Of a stretch of DNA of 64,000 nucleotides, positions 18,171-26,780 are shown piece after piece (the first letter of the stretch is position 1; each line of letters opens with the position of its first letter). Below the pieces are notes generated by a model that ran no database searches, had not been told where the DNA came from, and worked only from the letters and a program-made list of their open reading frames with translations. The DNA is from CAVPDE01 sp964580575 (lineage in GTDB: Bacteria > Desulfobacterota > DSM-4660 > Desulfatiglandales > HGW-15): assembly GCA_964580575.1 (NCBI GenBank), contig CAZOLJ010000008.1:17875-81874 (forward strand), read 5' to 3'. The position numbers and the translations under genes are program-made.

Positions 18171-19238
18171 ATGGCAAAAGACATCTACCAAGAGCTTCGA
18201 AAACAGTTGGACATGTATTCACTCGGTTTTCCAGCCACCGAGTCAGGCATCGAATTGAAGATCCTCAAAAAACTCTTCAGAAAAGATGATGTTGAGCTGT
18301 TTTTAGTGATGACGCAAAGGCTCGAAACACCGGAACAGATAGCCAAAAGAGCCGATAAACCGGCTGAGGAGATTGCCGCCAGGCTTGAAGATATGACGGA
18401 AAGGGGACTACTGTTCAGGCTGAGGCGCGGAAACTCATCAAAATATGCTGCCATCCCTTTTGTCCACGGGCTTTTTGAGTTCCAGCTTAAGAGCCTGGAC
18501 CGCGAACTCGCTGAGATGGTGGAACAGTATCACAAGGATGGATTCTCTCATAATTTCCATAAAATTGGCGGTATGTTTCTTCGAACCATACCGGTACATA
18601 AGTCGGTTGCTGTCACACATCACGTGGCCATATACGATGACGCGGTTGAGATTCTCAAATCTAAGGATAATATTGTTGTGGCGGAATGCATATGCAGAAC
18701 GAGGAAGAAGGTTCTGGGCAGCGGGTGTGATAAAAGGATAGAAGCCTGTTTCATGTTCGGGTCCATGGGGCAGTTGTATATGGATAGGGGAATGGGCCGC
18801 CAGGTTGATCTTGACGAAGCCCTATCCATCTTAAAAGAAGCACAGGAAAGCGGTCTCGTTACTCAGCCTGGCACTGCCCAGAATCCTGCAGGAATGTGCA
18901 ATTGCTGCGGAGACTGTTGTGGCGTGCTAATCTCCATCAAGGATCATCCCAGGCCAGCTGAATTGGTGTGTTCGAACTACTTTGCCATGGTAGATCGAGA
19001 GCTGTGCGCCGGTTGTGAGACCTGTCTGGAGCGCTGCCAGATGGACGCCATTGAAATGGATGAAGATAACATAGCAGTGGTTAACAGAGACAGGTGTATC
19101 GGATGCGGTCTGTGTGTAATAACCTGTTCAGCAGAGGCAATGGGCTTAGTCCCTAAGCCGGAAAAAGAGCATATGACACCACCTGCAACCAGCGCGGAAC
19201 AGATGATGATTATGGCCAAAAACCGGGGGCTGTTGTGA
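18171..19238 (+). CDS. winged-helix and 4Fe-4S ferredoxin-domain protein
   Basis: 355 residues. Residues about 35-95 look like a winged-helix domain (ETPEQIAKRADKPAEEIAAR, then ERGLLFRLRRG). A middle region is rich in Cys (ECICRTRKK, CDKRIEACFMFG, GMCNCCGDCC near 245-255). The C-terminus is a two-cluster ferredoxin domain, CAGCETCLERCQ near 280 and CIGCGLCVITCS near 310. Homologues of this layout are common in sulfate-reducing and syntrophic Deltaproteobacteria; the role is unproven, perhaps electron transfer or redox sensing. GGGAGG lies 7 bases before the ATG. It is a single-gene unit under its own promoter; the 250 bases after it hold no convincing gene. Confidence 0.82.
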   Translation: MAKDIYQELRKQLDMYSLGFPATESGIELKILKKLFRKDDVELFLVMTQRLETPEQIAKRADKPAEEIAARLEDMTERGLLFRLRRGNSSKYAAIPFVHGLFEFQLKSLDRELAEMVEQYHKDGFSHNFHKIGGMFLRTIPVHKSVAVTHHVAIYDDAVEILKSKDNIVVAECICRTRKKVLGSGCDKRIEACFMFGSMGQLYMDRGMGRQVDLDEALSILKEAQESGLVTQPGTAQNPAGMCNCCGDCCGVLISIKDHPRPAELVCSNYFAMVDRELCAGCETCLERCQMDAIEMDEDNIAVVNRDRCIGCGLCVITCSAEAMGLVPKPEKEHMTPPATSAEQMMIMAKNRGLL

Positions 19239-19491
19239 AAATCGCGACAGGCCATCAGCGGAAAAATGGAGACGTGAGAAATGGGATTGGTGCAGAAGTT
19301 TCTTGACCTGAAGCGAGGAGGCCCAGTCGGGGTATTTTTTGTTTGTAGGTGACCTCTTTTCAAACCTGTCGCCAGCATGGGGGACATCCATTTGTAAATT
19401 AGTAACTTGAGAAAACCGAGATCCTACCGAAAGAATTGTTATTTGACCCGCGAATCTCCATTAGATCGAGGAGGTGTGAGAAACGAAGACG

Positions 19492-20004
19492 TTACACGGA
19501 CGTGTCCATGGCGTTCTCCGCTTTCACTTCCGAGTCTCCGGGCTTCCCCAGCAGTTGCGCCAGCAGATGGAAGAAGATCACCGCCACGGCAAGGGGCACC
19601 GCCACGGTCACAAAAGCCGTGGGGATGCCCAGGGCCTCGGTGGTTCGTTGCCAGGTCCGGAGAAGAAACTTGTCACTGTGGTAGAGAATAGGCCCCAGAA
19701 AGGCCACTGTAGCGATGGCACGCAGGATCCGCGCCCCTGAGAGCCACAGGGGGTTCCCCTTGGTGGGCGGCGGCACCAGAAAGGGATCCGACCCTTCCTT
19801 GAAAGCCACGGTGGCTCCCAGAAGGCCGCCCCACACCATGCAGTAACGGGCCACTTCTTCGGTCCACACCGGTGCGTTGTGAAGAAGGTACCGGGTCACC
19901 ACCTGGAAAATGACGAGAATCAGCAGGGCGATGAAAAAACCCGTGGCCACCCACTGACAGCCCAGGTCGAGGCAGTCGCTGCTGTGAGCGAGGATCCTGC
20001 GCAT
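19492..20004 (-). CDS. dctQ: TRAP transporter small permease (DctQ type)
   Basis: A 170-residue membrane protein with four hydrophobic helices; the first two lie around residues 18-40 (FFIALLILVIFQVVTRYLL) and 50-68. The VWTEEVARYCMVWGGLLGA segment is the DctQ hallmark. It forms the small channel subunit that pairs with DctM. It is last in the minus-strand operon D-aminoacylase, DctM, DctP, DctQ, 9 bases after dctP, which is an unusual gene order since DctQ normally precedes DctM. Confidence 0.88.
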   Translation of the reverse strand: MRRILAHSSDCLDLGCQWVATGFFIALLILVIFQVVTRYLLHNAPVWTEEVARYCMVWGGLLGATVAFKEGSDPFLVPPPTKGNPLWLSGARILRAIATVAFLGPILYHSDKFLLRTWQRTTEALGIPTAFVTVAVPLAVAVIFFHLLAQLLGKPGDSEVKAENAMDTSV

Positions 20005-20013
20005 CCCATCCTC

Positions 20014-20997
20014 CTACCGGTTCGCATCCGAGGCCTTGATGAAGGCTGCCGCGACGTCGGCGCCTACAACTTTTTCATAGGTCGGCCGGACGAGTTTTGC
20101 AAACTGGGCTCTCTGATCGGCTGTGGTGCGGACGACTTTTGTGCCCGCCTTTTCGAGGTCTTCCAGCCCGGTTTTGTCGATCTGGATCTGCCACGCCCGG
20201 TTGGCCGCAGTGGCTTTCGCAGCAGCCTCATCCACGATCTTCTTCTGGTCCGGTTTGAGCTTCTTGTACCAATCCTCCGAGCAGATGGCCAGCCGGAGAG
20301 GCGGTGAATACCGAAGATCCGAGTAGTACTTGAGCACTTCCGTGTGCTTGAAGAGCAGGGGCACGACGGCCGGGTTCAGATACCCGTCCGCGATACCGGT
20401 CTGGAGCGCGTTGTAGATCTCGGCCCAGGGCACGATCACTGTGTTGGCCCCCCAGGCCTCGAGGTATTGAGCCTGGGCCTTGTCCATGGCGCGAATCCGG
20501 AGTCCCTTGAGGTCCTCAGGCGTGTTGACCGGCTTCTTGGTGTTCGAGAGGCCCCCGAATCCGCCTACGGCCACCATGGAGAGGACCCTCACGCCCTTCT
20601 TGGTGGATCCGTCGTTCACCTTCTTGAACAGATCGGTTTTCTGCAGGGTTCGATCCAGGTGCTCCATGGAGTCGAAAACAAAGAAGAGATTGAAGCCGAA
20701 GATGCTCGGCTCCAGCTGGCCTGCTTTGGCCAGGTCGGACATGCTGACTTCCAGGAGACCCTGGCTCACCTGATCCAGCTTCTCTTCCTCAGCGCCGAGC
20801 GCATCCCGAGGGAACTCCTTGACGGCCATTCCGTTGGCCTTGAGGTGGTCCCCAAACGCCTTGGCCCAGACGTAGGTGCCGCTTTTCTCCAAATCAGGCG
20901 GCGAATCCAGCGCGATCTTGACCTCTGCGGCCGGGCAAACCCCGGCCAAAGCCAGCACACCATAAAGAGCAAGACAAATACCGAGCATTTTTCTCAT
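20014..20997 (-). CDS. dctP: TRAP transporter substrate-binding protein (DctP type)
   Basis: Periplasmic receptor, about 327 aa. The signal peptide (RKMLGICLALYGVLALAG) ends near AAE. The mature protein carries the DctP markers KVIALD-like start, LGAEEEKLDQV near residue 70 and GLRIRAMDKAQAQYLEAWGA near 155, including the Arg that usually binds a substrate carboxylate. Start ATG 20997 is chosen for GGAGG 9 bases upstream; the frame extends 36 bases further. Its operon partner D-aminoacylase suggests an N-acyl amino acid or similar carboxylate as ligand, which is inference. Confidence 0.9.
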   Translation of the reverse strand: MRKMLGICLALYGVLALAGVCPAAEVKIALDSPPDLEKSGTYVWAKAFGDHLKANGMAVKEFPRDALGAEEEKLDQVSQGLLEVSMSDLAKAGQLEPSIFGFNLFFVFDSMEHLDRTLQKTDLFKKVNDGSTKKGVRVLSMVAVGGFGGLSNTKKPVNTPEDLKGLRIRAMDKAQAQYLEAWGANTVIVPWAEIYNALQTGIADGYLNPAVVPLLFKHTEVLKYYSDLRYSPPLRLAICSEDWYKKLKPDQKKIVDEAAAKATAANRAWQIQIDKTGLEDLEKAGTKVVRTTADQRAQFAKLVRPTYEKVVGADVAAAFIKASDANR

Positions 20998-21042
20998 GAC
21001 AACGTACCTCCGCAAAGATATCTCCCCTCCCAAGAGGGGGTT

Positions 21043-22320
21043 TCAATAACCAAAGTAACGCGGGATCACCAGCGAGATCTCGGGAACCAGGATCAGCACC
21101 AGCAGAACAAGGGTCTCCACGACAAGAAACGGCATCACCGCTCCGCACAGCCTCCAGAAATCTTCTCCGGTGATAGCCGACACCACCACCAGCGACCCGC
21201 CCACAGGAGGGCTCGCCAGCCCCAGAGTCATGTTGAGGCACAGCACGATTCCCAGGTGAATGGGATCCACGCCCTGGGCCACGCAGGTCGGCCCGAGCAG
21301 GGGCACGAGGAGGGCCAGACACATGGGCGGCTCCATGATGGTCCCTGCGATGACAAACAGGAGGTTCACCATGAGAAGGAGCCACATCCCGGAAAGCTCG
21401 AATCGTGTCACCAGGGAGGCCAGGGCCTGGGGCCACTCCTGCAAGGCGCCGATCCACGCGGCGCAGGCTGCCGCAGCCATGACCATGAAGATGCTCCCGC
21501 TCAGAACCGCTGTGCGTTTCATGCTGATGACGACCACCCGCACATTGACCCCGCCGTAAAACGCACCTGCCGCGATAGAGGCCACCACAGCCAGAGCGGC
21601 CGCCTCGGTAGGCGTGACCACGCCCACAACAATCCCGCCCACGATGATCACAGGCAACATGAGGGCTGGCCCGGCCCGAAACAAGGTGGGGAAGAAGGGC
21701 GGTACAATCTCGTGCCGTCCGCCGGGATGATGATGGCGGCGCGCAAAATACCAGTTGGCGATCAAGAGGGAAACTCCCAGCAGGAACCCGGGAAGAATCC
21801 CTGCAGCCAGAAGGCCACCGATAGACACCTGCATCAGGGCGCCGTAGAAAATCAGAATGATGCTCGGAGGGATAATGGGGCCGATGATGGAGCCCGCCAC
21901 GGTGATGGCTGCTGCGTACGACCTGGGATAGCCCTTCTGCAGCATGGCCGGAACCAGGGTGTTGCTCAGGGCCGCCGCATCGGCCACGGCCGACCCGGAG
22001 ATCCCCGCAAAGAAGATGCTCGTCAGCACGTTCACGTAGCCCAAACCGCCTCGAAGACGGCCCACGAGGCTCATGGCAAAATCCACCAGGGCCTTGGTCA
22101 CCCCGGTTCGATTCATGACCTCCCCGGTGGTGATGAAGAGACACATGGCCATGAGGGCGAACACATCGATCTGGGAGAAGACCCTCTGGGGCAGGACCGC
22201 GAGGTAGCGCACCTTGTCCGTGGCCACGAATCCGAGGACACTCGATGCCCCGACAACGTAGGCCAGGGGTGCCCCTGCAACCATAAAGAGGATGCTCAGA
22301 ATGAGGATCGCCCAGACCAA
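21043..22320 (-). CDS. dctM: TRAP transporter large permease (DctM type)
   Basis: About 425 residues with roughly 12 hydrophobic segments. Typical DctM stretches are FAGISGSAVADAAALSNTLV (near 95-114), GPIIPPSIILIFYG (near 145) and the late NMTLGLASPPVGGSL. It transports the solute delivered by DctP using a sodium or proton gradient. The start is probably TTG 22320: AAGGAG lies 9 bases before it and it follows the D-aminoacylase stop by 13 bases. The longer open frame to 22491 would overlap the aminoacylase gene in a frame that does not look like protein. A C-rich hairpin (21024-21040) separates it from dctP. Confidence 0.9.
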   Translation of the reverse strand: MVWAILILSILFMVAGAPLAYVVGASSVLGFVATDKVRYLAVLPQRVFSQIDVFALMAMCLFITTGEVMNRTGVTKALVDFAMSLVGRLRGGLGYVNVLTSIFFAGISGSAVADAAALSNTLVPAMLQKGYPRSYAAAITVAGSIIGPIIPPSIILIFYGALMQVSIGGLLAAGILPGFLLGVSLLIANWYFARRHHHPGGRHEIVPPFFPTLFRAGPALMLPVIIVGGIVVGVVTPTEAAALAVVASIAAGAFYGGVNVRVVVISMKRTAVLSGSIFMVMAAAACAAWIGALQEWPQALASLVTRFELSGMWLLLMVNLLFVIAGTIMEPPMCLALLVPLLGPTCVAQGVDPIHLGIVLCLNMTLGLASPPVGGSLVVVSAITGEDFWRLCGAVMPFLVVETLVLLVLILVPEISLVIPRYFGY

Positions 22321-22333
22321 GTCGAATTTCTCC

Positions 22334-23938
22334 TTAGGGTGAGGGCCGCGGGAGCACTCCCGCCGGACTCGCCCCTGTGTGAACGCCGTCGCGCACCACA
22401 AACATCCCGCGGACGAGCACGTGAGGGATGCCCTCAGGGTATTGGTGCGGTGAGACATAGGTGGCCTTGTCAGCCACACGCTCCGGATCAAAGAGCGTCA
22501 GGTCCGCCCAATGGCCTTTTTTCACCAGACCTCGGTCCCGGAGGCCCAGCTTTCGGGCCGGGAAACCCGTCATCTTCCAGACCGCTTCCTCCAGGGAAAT
22601 CACCTTCTCCTCCCGGACGTAGTGCCCCAGGATCCGCGGGAAGGTGCCGTAGTTGCGGGGATGGGGTAACCCTTCAGACATGGAACTCGACAGGGCGTAG
22701 CCCATGCCGTCGGTGCCGATCATCATGGCCGGGTGACGAAGCTCCCTCAGCCGGTTCTCCTCGGACATCATGAAGGTGATCATGGCGGCGCGCAGGCCGG
22801 TTTCGAGGAGTGCGTCAAAGAGCCACTCGTGGGGGCTCTTGCCTTGGTCCCGGGCCAGTTCCGCCACGTAGCGGCCCTGGTATTCAGCCTTGCCCGGAGC
22901 AAAGCTGATGAGCACCTGGTTCCACTCCATGTCTTTGGCAAATCCCTCCGACTGCATGGACACGGCCATCTTTTCCCTCACCCCGGGATCTGCCAGTCGC
23001 TTTGCGACCGCCTCTTTTCCGCCCTCGTGGGCCCACTGGGGGAGGAGGGCCGATAGGGCAGTGCTGCCTGCCAGATAAGGGTAAAGGTCGGAGGTCACGT
23101 CCAACCCCTCAGTCCTGGCCTCATCGATGAGGGCCAAGGCACGCTCCACCGTGTCCCAGTTCTTGCGGCCTGCCACCTTGAAGTGGCTGATCTGCACTGC
23201 CGCCCCCGACTCCCTGCCGATTCGAATCGCCTCGGATATGGCGGTCAGCAGGGTGTCCGCCTCTCCCCGGATGTGGCTGAAGTAGATTCCTCCGCGATCT
23301 CCCACGGGACGGGCGATGGCGGCGATTTCGTCGGTTTGGGTGAAGGATCCCGGCGGATAGATCAGGCCGGTGCTGAGGCCGAAGGCCCCCTCGTCCATGG
23401 CCTGCGCCACTTCTGCTGTCATTCGGCTGCGCTGCTCCGGGTTTGCCGGCCCAGGACCGAAACCCACGACCGCGGCCCGCACGGTTCCCTGGCCGACCAG
23501 GGGAACGACGTTCAGGGCGGTGCCGGTCCGCGATAGGTCCTCGAGATACGTTTTGAAGCCGGTCCATCGCTCCCACGGCAACGGTTTGCCGGCCCGGCCA
23601 ATGGAGGCCTCCATCATTCGGATCGCCTGTTCGCGGGTCTCTTCCAGGAGGGGCGCCGGGGAGAAGCCGCACTGGCCCACCACGGCCGTGGTGATCCCCT
23701 GGTGCACGAGGCTTTCGGCCGTGGGGCACACAGGGAGGGAGAAGTCCGCATGGGAATGCATGTCGATGAAGCCTGGGGCTACGACCAGGCCTGTGGCGTC
23801 AATGATCGTCAACGCCCCGGCAGCGGGCAGGAGGCCCAATTCCGCAATGCGGCCGCCCTCTGTGGCCACATCCGCCCGGAATCCCGCAGCTCCTGAGCCA
23901 TCGACGACCAACCCGTTTCTGATCAGGATTTCGAACAT
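22334..23938 (-). CDS. N-acyl-D-amino-acid deacylase (D-aminoacylase family)
   Basis: Zinc amidohydrolase of 534 residues. N-terminal strand ILIRNGLVVDGSGAAGFRAD, metal motif PGFIDMHSHAD near residues 56-66, the family Cys in VGQCGFSPAPL near 96, GLSTGLIYPPGSF near 175, ISHFKVAGR near 255, and MMIGTDGMGYAL near 405 with the last metal-binding Asp. It releases a fatty or acetyl group from N-acyl-D-amino acids (or a related N-acyl compound) in the cytoplasm. It is first gene of the operon with DctM, DctP and DctQ, so the TRAP system probably brings in its substrate. A promoter sits at 24193-24164. Confidence 0.88.
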   Translation of the reverse strand: MFEILIRNGLVVDGSGAAGFRADVATEGGRIAELGLLPAAGALTIIDATGLVVAPGFIDMHSHADFSLPVCPTAESLVHQGITTAVVGQCGFSPAPLLEETREQAIRMMEASIGRAGKPLPWERWTGFKTYLEDLSRTGTALNVVPLVGQGTVRAAVVGFGPGPANPEQRSRMTAEVAQAMDEGAFGLSTGLIYPPGSFTQTDEIAAIARPVGDRGGIYFSHIRGEADTLLTAISEAIRIGRESGAAVQISHFKVAGRKNWDTVERALALIDEARTEGLDVTSDLYPYLAGSTALSALLPQWAHEGGKEAVAKRLADPGVREKMAVSMQSEGFAKDMEWNQVLISFAPGKAEYQGRYVAELARDQGKSPHEWLFDALLETGLRAAMITFMMSEENRLRELRHPAMMIGTDGMGYALSSSMSEGLPHPRNYGTFPRILGHYVREEKVISLEEAVWKMTGFPARKLGLRDRGLVKKGHWADLTLFDPERVADKATYVSPHQYPEGIPHVLVRGMFVVRDGVHTGASPAGVLPRPSP

Positions 23939-24163
23939 CTCACACCGCCAATTTCTAGTTGGTCTACCCTCACCGCGGCCTTACCTCCAGTGTCAGAACT
24001 CCATCCTATTCGAACGTTCACCCTGAGGTATCGAAGGGTAAACGCAGTTCTTTCCGAAGCCATCAACCTTGTACACGTCAAATCCAGGGATGCCGTATCT
24101 CCCTATCATTATTCGGAAGTCGCGCCTGGGGGAGGGGATAAGAACTCTCTTCAGACGCGGCGG

Positions 24164-24193
24164 AGTATAGGGGAACTCATCGTTGAGTGTCAA
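24164..24193 (-). promoter_or_regulatory. sigma-70-type promoter for the D-aminoacylase/TRAP operon
   Basis: On the minus strand TTGACA (24193-24188), 18-base spacer ending CCCC, TATACT (24169-24164). This leaves a leader of more than 200 bases to ATG 23938, long enough for leader control, though no known riboswitch is recognised in it. Confidence 0.6.
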
Positions 24194-24339
24194 CAACAGA
24201 AAAGGCTTACCGGGACCTGAGCCCTCTCGCATATTGTAACGAGCGGCCTTCCTATCTGGTTCTTGTAGGGTTTTACTGATAACCTACGGCGGTTGACGGA
24301 TCACCGGTTTTCCAGATTTTCACTTTAGGCACTTCTTCT

Positions 24340-24368
24340 TTGACACCCAACCCCAAATCGCCTATCGT
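24340..24368 (+). promoter_or_regulatory. candidate promoter for the M20 amidohydrolase
   Basis: TTGACA at 24340-24345, 17-base spacer, TATCGT at 24363-24368, about 80 bases before ATG 24451. The stretch 23939-24450 otherwise holds only the two divergent promoters and leaders. Confidence 0.45.
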
Positions 24369-24450
24369 TCCTCACGTTAGGACCAGGTTTTTGTCGCGGA
24401 AAATCGCTATGGCTTCCGCAGCTGAAATTTCAACCCCAGGAGGAGGAGCT

Positions 24451-25740
24451 ATGAAGAAAGCTTGTTCTGTGATGCTGATTGCTGTCCTTTCGGTAATGTT
24501 TTTTTTCACTGCCGGCCCGGTGTTGGCGGATTCAAAGAAGATCACCGCTGCGATCGATGAGGCGAGCAAGAACTGCAGGGGAGTCTCCCAACAGATTTGG
24601 GAGTTCAAGGAGACAGGACTGCAGGAGTTCAAGAGCTCGGCGCTTCTGAAGGAGGAGCTCGCGAAGCTTGGCTACAAGGTGACGGGCGATTTGAAGGTTC
24701 CCGATGACCTGGTGAAGGACGGCATCTCCAAGACCGCTTTCAAGGCCGAGATGGCCGGTAAGGGCCCCGGACCCACGGTGACCCTCATGCTGGAGTACGA
24801 TGCGCTGGCCATCGGCCACGCTTGCGGCCACAACCTGATCGCCACTTCAGGGCTCATGGCGGCGGCGGGTCTGGCCAAAGTCATGAAGGACACTCCCGGC
24901 AGGGTCTTTGTCATCGGCACGCCTGACGAGGAGCGCGGCTCACTGGGCGCAGGAAAGGTGGCATTGCTCGAAGGCGGGCATTTCGAAGGCTCAGACGTCG
25001 TGTTTATTACCCACGGGGCAGACCGCTGGAGCATGGACCAGCGCCTGCTGGCAATGAAGCGGGCTAACTTCACGTTCAAGGGCAAGTCGGCACACGCCGC
25101 CGCAGCACCCCACAAGGGAATCAACGCGCTGCGAGGTGTCATGCTCACTTTCAACTGCGTTGACCAGCTGCGCGAGCACCTGCGCCAGGATGTCCGCATC
25201 CACGGCATCGTTGCGAAGGGCGGCGGCCCGGTGAACATCGTGCCGGAGCTGGCCCAGGCTGAATTTGCCTGCCGTGCTCTCGACACCGCCACCATGGAGG
25301 ATGCTTACGCGAAGATCGTCAGGTGCGCCAAGGCCGGGGAGCTGGGCACCGGCACCACCTTGGAATTCAAGGAACCCCGCGTCGCTCTGAAAGCAGCGGT
25401 CGCCGTACCGCCCTTGCTCGACGTGGTCCAGGCCAACTTGAAAGGCCTCGGTATCGCGGCCAGCGAGTTCAAGGACTTCGATGAACTGGCCTCCTCTGAT
25501 CTTGGGATGGTGGGCGCCAGCTACCCCACGGTCAACGTCTGGTTCAAGATCGCCCCCGAAGGCACAGCGCTTCACTCCGAGGCCTTGCGCGAGGCAGCCA
25601 ACTCCGACGAAGGATGGAAAGCGACTGTCCTTGTGGGTAAGGCTGTGGCGCTGTCCGCTTATGAAATGCTGACCAAGCCGGATAGACTCAAGGCCGTTCA
25701 GGAAAGCTTCAAAGCGGCGAAAGCCAAGGAAGGGAAATAA
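24451..25740 (+). CDS. exported M20-family amidohydrolase (AbgB/aminoacylase-like)
   Basis: A 429-residue metallopeptidase-fold protein. Residues 1-25 are a signal peptide ending GPVLADS, so it acts in the periplasm, unusual for this family. Metal-binding motifs are present: EYDALAIGHACGHN near residues 112-125 and GTPDEERGSLGAGK near 155, plus the dimerisation-domain GKSAHAAAAPHKGINAL near 212. The pattern matches AbgB and indole-acetyl-amino-acid hydrolases, which remove an acyl group from an amino acid. AGGAGGAG precedes ATG 24451. It is divergent from the D-aminoacylase/TRAP operon, suggesting a shared role in using N-acylated amino acids: cleavage outside, uptake, further cleavage inside. 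Confidence 0.85.
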   Translation: MKKACSVMLIAVLSVMFFFTAGPVLADSKKITAAIDEASKNCRGVSQQIWEFKETGLQEFKSSALLKEELAKLGYKVTGDLKVPDDLVKDGISKTAFKAEMAGKGPGPTVTLMLEYDALAIGHACGHNLIATSGLMAAAGLAKVMKDTPGRVFVIGTPDEERGSLGAGKVALLEGGHFEGSDVVFITHGADRWSMDQRLLAMKRANFTFKGKSAHAAAAPHKGINALRGVMLTFNCVDQLREHLRQDVRIHGIVAKGGGPVNIVPELAQAEFACRALDTATMEDAYAKIVRCAKAGELGTGTTLEFKEPRVALKAAVAVPPLLDVVQANLKGLGIAASEFKDFDELASSDLGMVGASYPTVNVWFKIAPEGTALHSEALREAANSDEGWKATVLVGKAVALSAYEMLTKPDRLKAVQESFKAAKAKEGK

Positions 25741-25862
25741 GAAAAAAACTTCGGGGGCTCAGGGATTCGAAAAAGCCACGAACCTCTGATAACTGCTAAC
25801 TGATCACTGGCTCTAACGAACAACTCCCGGCTACCGAGATCCTGTGTTCACGGGGAACCCTT

Positions 25863-26759
25863 ATGGAACTGAGTTCGCGTTTTGTCGGCACACCGCTGAA
25901 GGACTACCATACGGAGATCACCTGGCGTCAGACCATGAACTTTGCGGCGGCAGTGGACGACAACAACGATTCTTACATGGATGATGAGCGGGAGGGAGGG
26001 ATTATTGCGCCTCCCATGTTCAGCGTCGCCGTGACATGGCGCATCCTTGAGCGGATATGGGAGTACATTGAAGCAAAGGACTTTCCCATGGAAATCCTGG
26101 TGACACAGGTCCATCATACGGAAGCCCTCGAATTTCATCGCGCCTTAAGGCCCGGCGACCGGCTGACGGTAAAGGGGCAGGTTGCGGCCATTCTCCCGCA
26201 CAGGGCCGGCACAAGGGTCGTCATGCGTTTTGACGCTATGGACCAAGCCCGTGAGCCGGTTTTCACGGAGCACATCGGTGCCCTGATGCGCGGCGTGAAA
26301 TGCACCGATGACGGATTGTGTGCGAACCCACTCCCCGAGGGGCCCCTCCCTGAGGAGAGCGAAGAACCCCTCTGGGAAAGCCGGATTCCCATAGACCCTT
26401 TGCGTCCCTACATCTATGACGGCTGCACGGACATTGTGTTTCCCATTCACACGTCAAGAGCCTTTGCCCGTCAGGTGGGGTTGCCGGGCAACATCCTGCA
26501 AGGCACGGCCACACTCGCCTTTGCCGTGCGTGAGCTCATCAACAGGGAGGCCGGAGGGAACCCGCTCGCACTCAAGTCCCTCTTCTGCCGTTTCACCGGC
26601 ATGGTGTTACCGGGAACCGTGATCAGGGTACAACTGGTAGGCAAAAGCGGAAAGCATGACGCTACGGACCTGCACTTCATCGTGCTCAATCAGGAAGGGC
26701 AAAGAGCCATTAGCGGCGGCTACGCTCTGCTGAAAAAGGATTCATCCGTTCACCTGTAG
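25863..26759 (+). CDS. double-hotdog MaoC-like acyl-CoA hydratase or dehydratase
   Basis: 298 residues that fall into two hotdog halves. The first begins TEITWRQTMNFAAAVDDNND (residues 18-37) with IIAPPMFSVA near 48; the second has IVFPIHTSRAFARQVGLPGN near 185-205, where Asp/His of the hydratase motif would sit, and NILQGTATLAFAVREL. This resembles MaoC-domain proteins that hydrate enoyl-CoAs, but the classical D-x4-H pair is not fully obvious, so catalysis is uncertain. It is 21 bases before an acyl-CoA ligase gene, in the same acyl-CoA operon. Confidence 0.72.
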   Translation: MELSSRFVGTPLKDYHTEITWRQTMNFAAAVDDNNDSYMDDEREGGIIAPPMFSVAVTWRILERIWEYIEAKDFPMEILVTQVHHTEALEFHRALRPGDRLTVKGQVAAILPHRAGTRVVMRFDAMDQAREPVFTEHIGALMRGVKCTDDGLCANPLPEGPLPEESEEPLWESRIPIDPLRPYIYDGCTDIVFPIHTSRAFARQVGLPGNILQGTATLAFAVRELINREAGGNPLALKSLFCRFTGMVLPGTVIRVQLVGKSGKHDATDLHFIVLNQEGQRAISGGYALLKKDSSVHL

Positions 26760-26780
26760 ACCTTGAAAAGAGGAGGGTTT

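Noticed and set aside
19281..19352. 23-codon ORF (GLVQKFLDLKRGGPVG...) after the 4Fe-4S gene
   Set aside because: Short, without a good Shine-Dalgarno or known similarity; could be a truncated gene start but cannot be supported.
20344..22773. 809-codon open frame on the plus strand across the TRAP genes
   Set aside because: It is antisense to well-supported dctP, dctM and part of the aminoacylase; composition (His, Gln, Gly-rich) is that of a shadow frame in GC-rich DNA.
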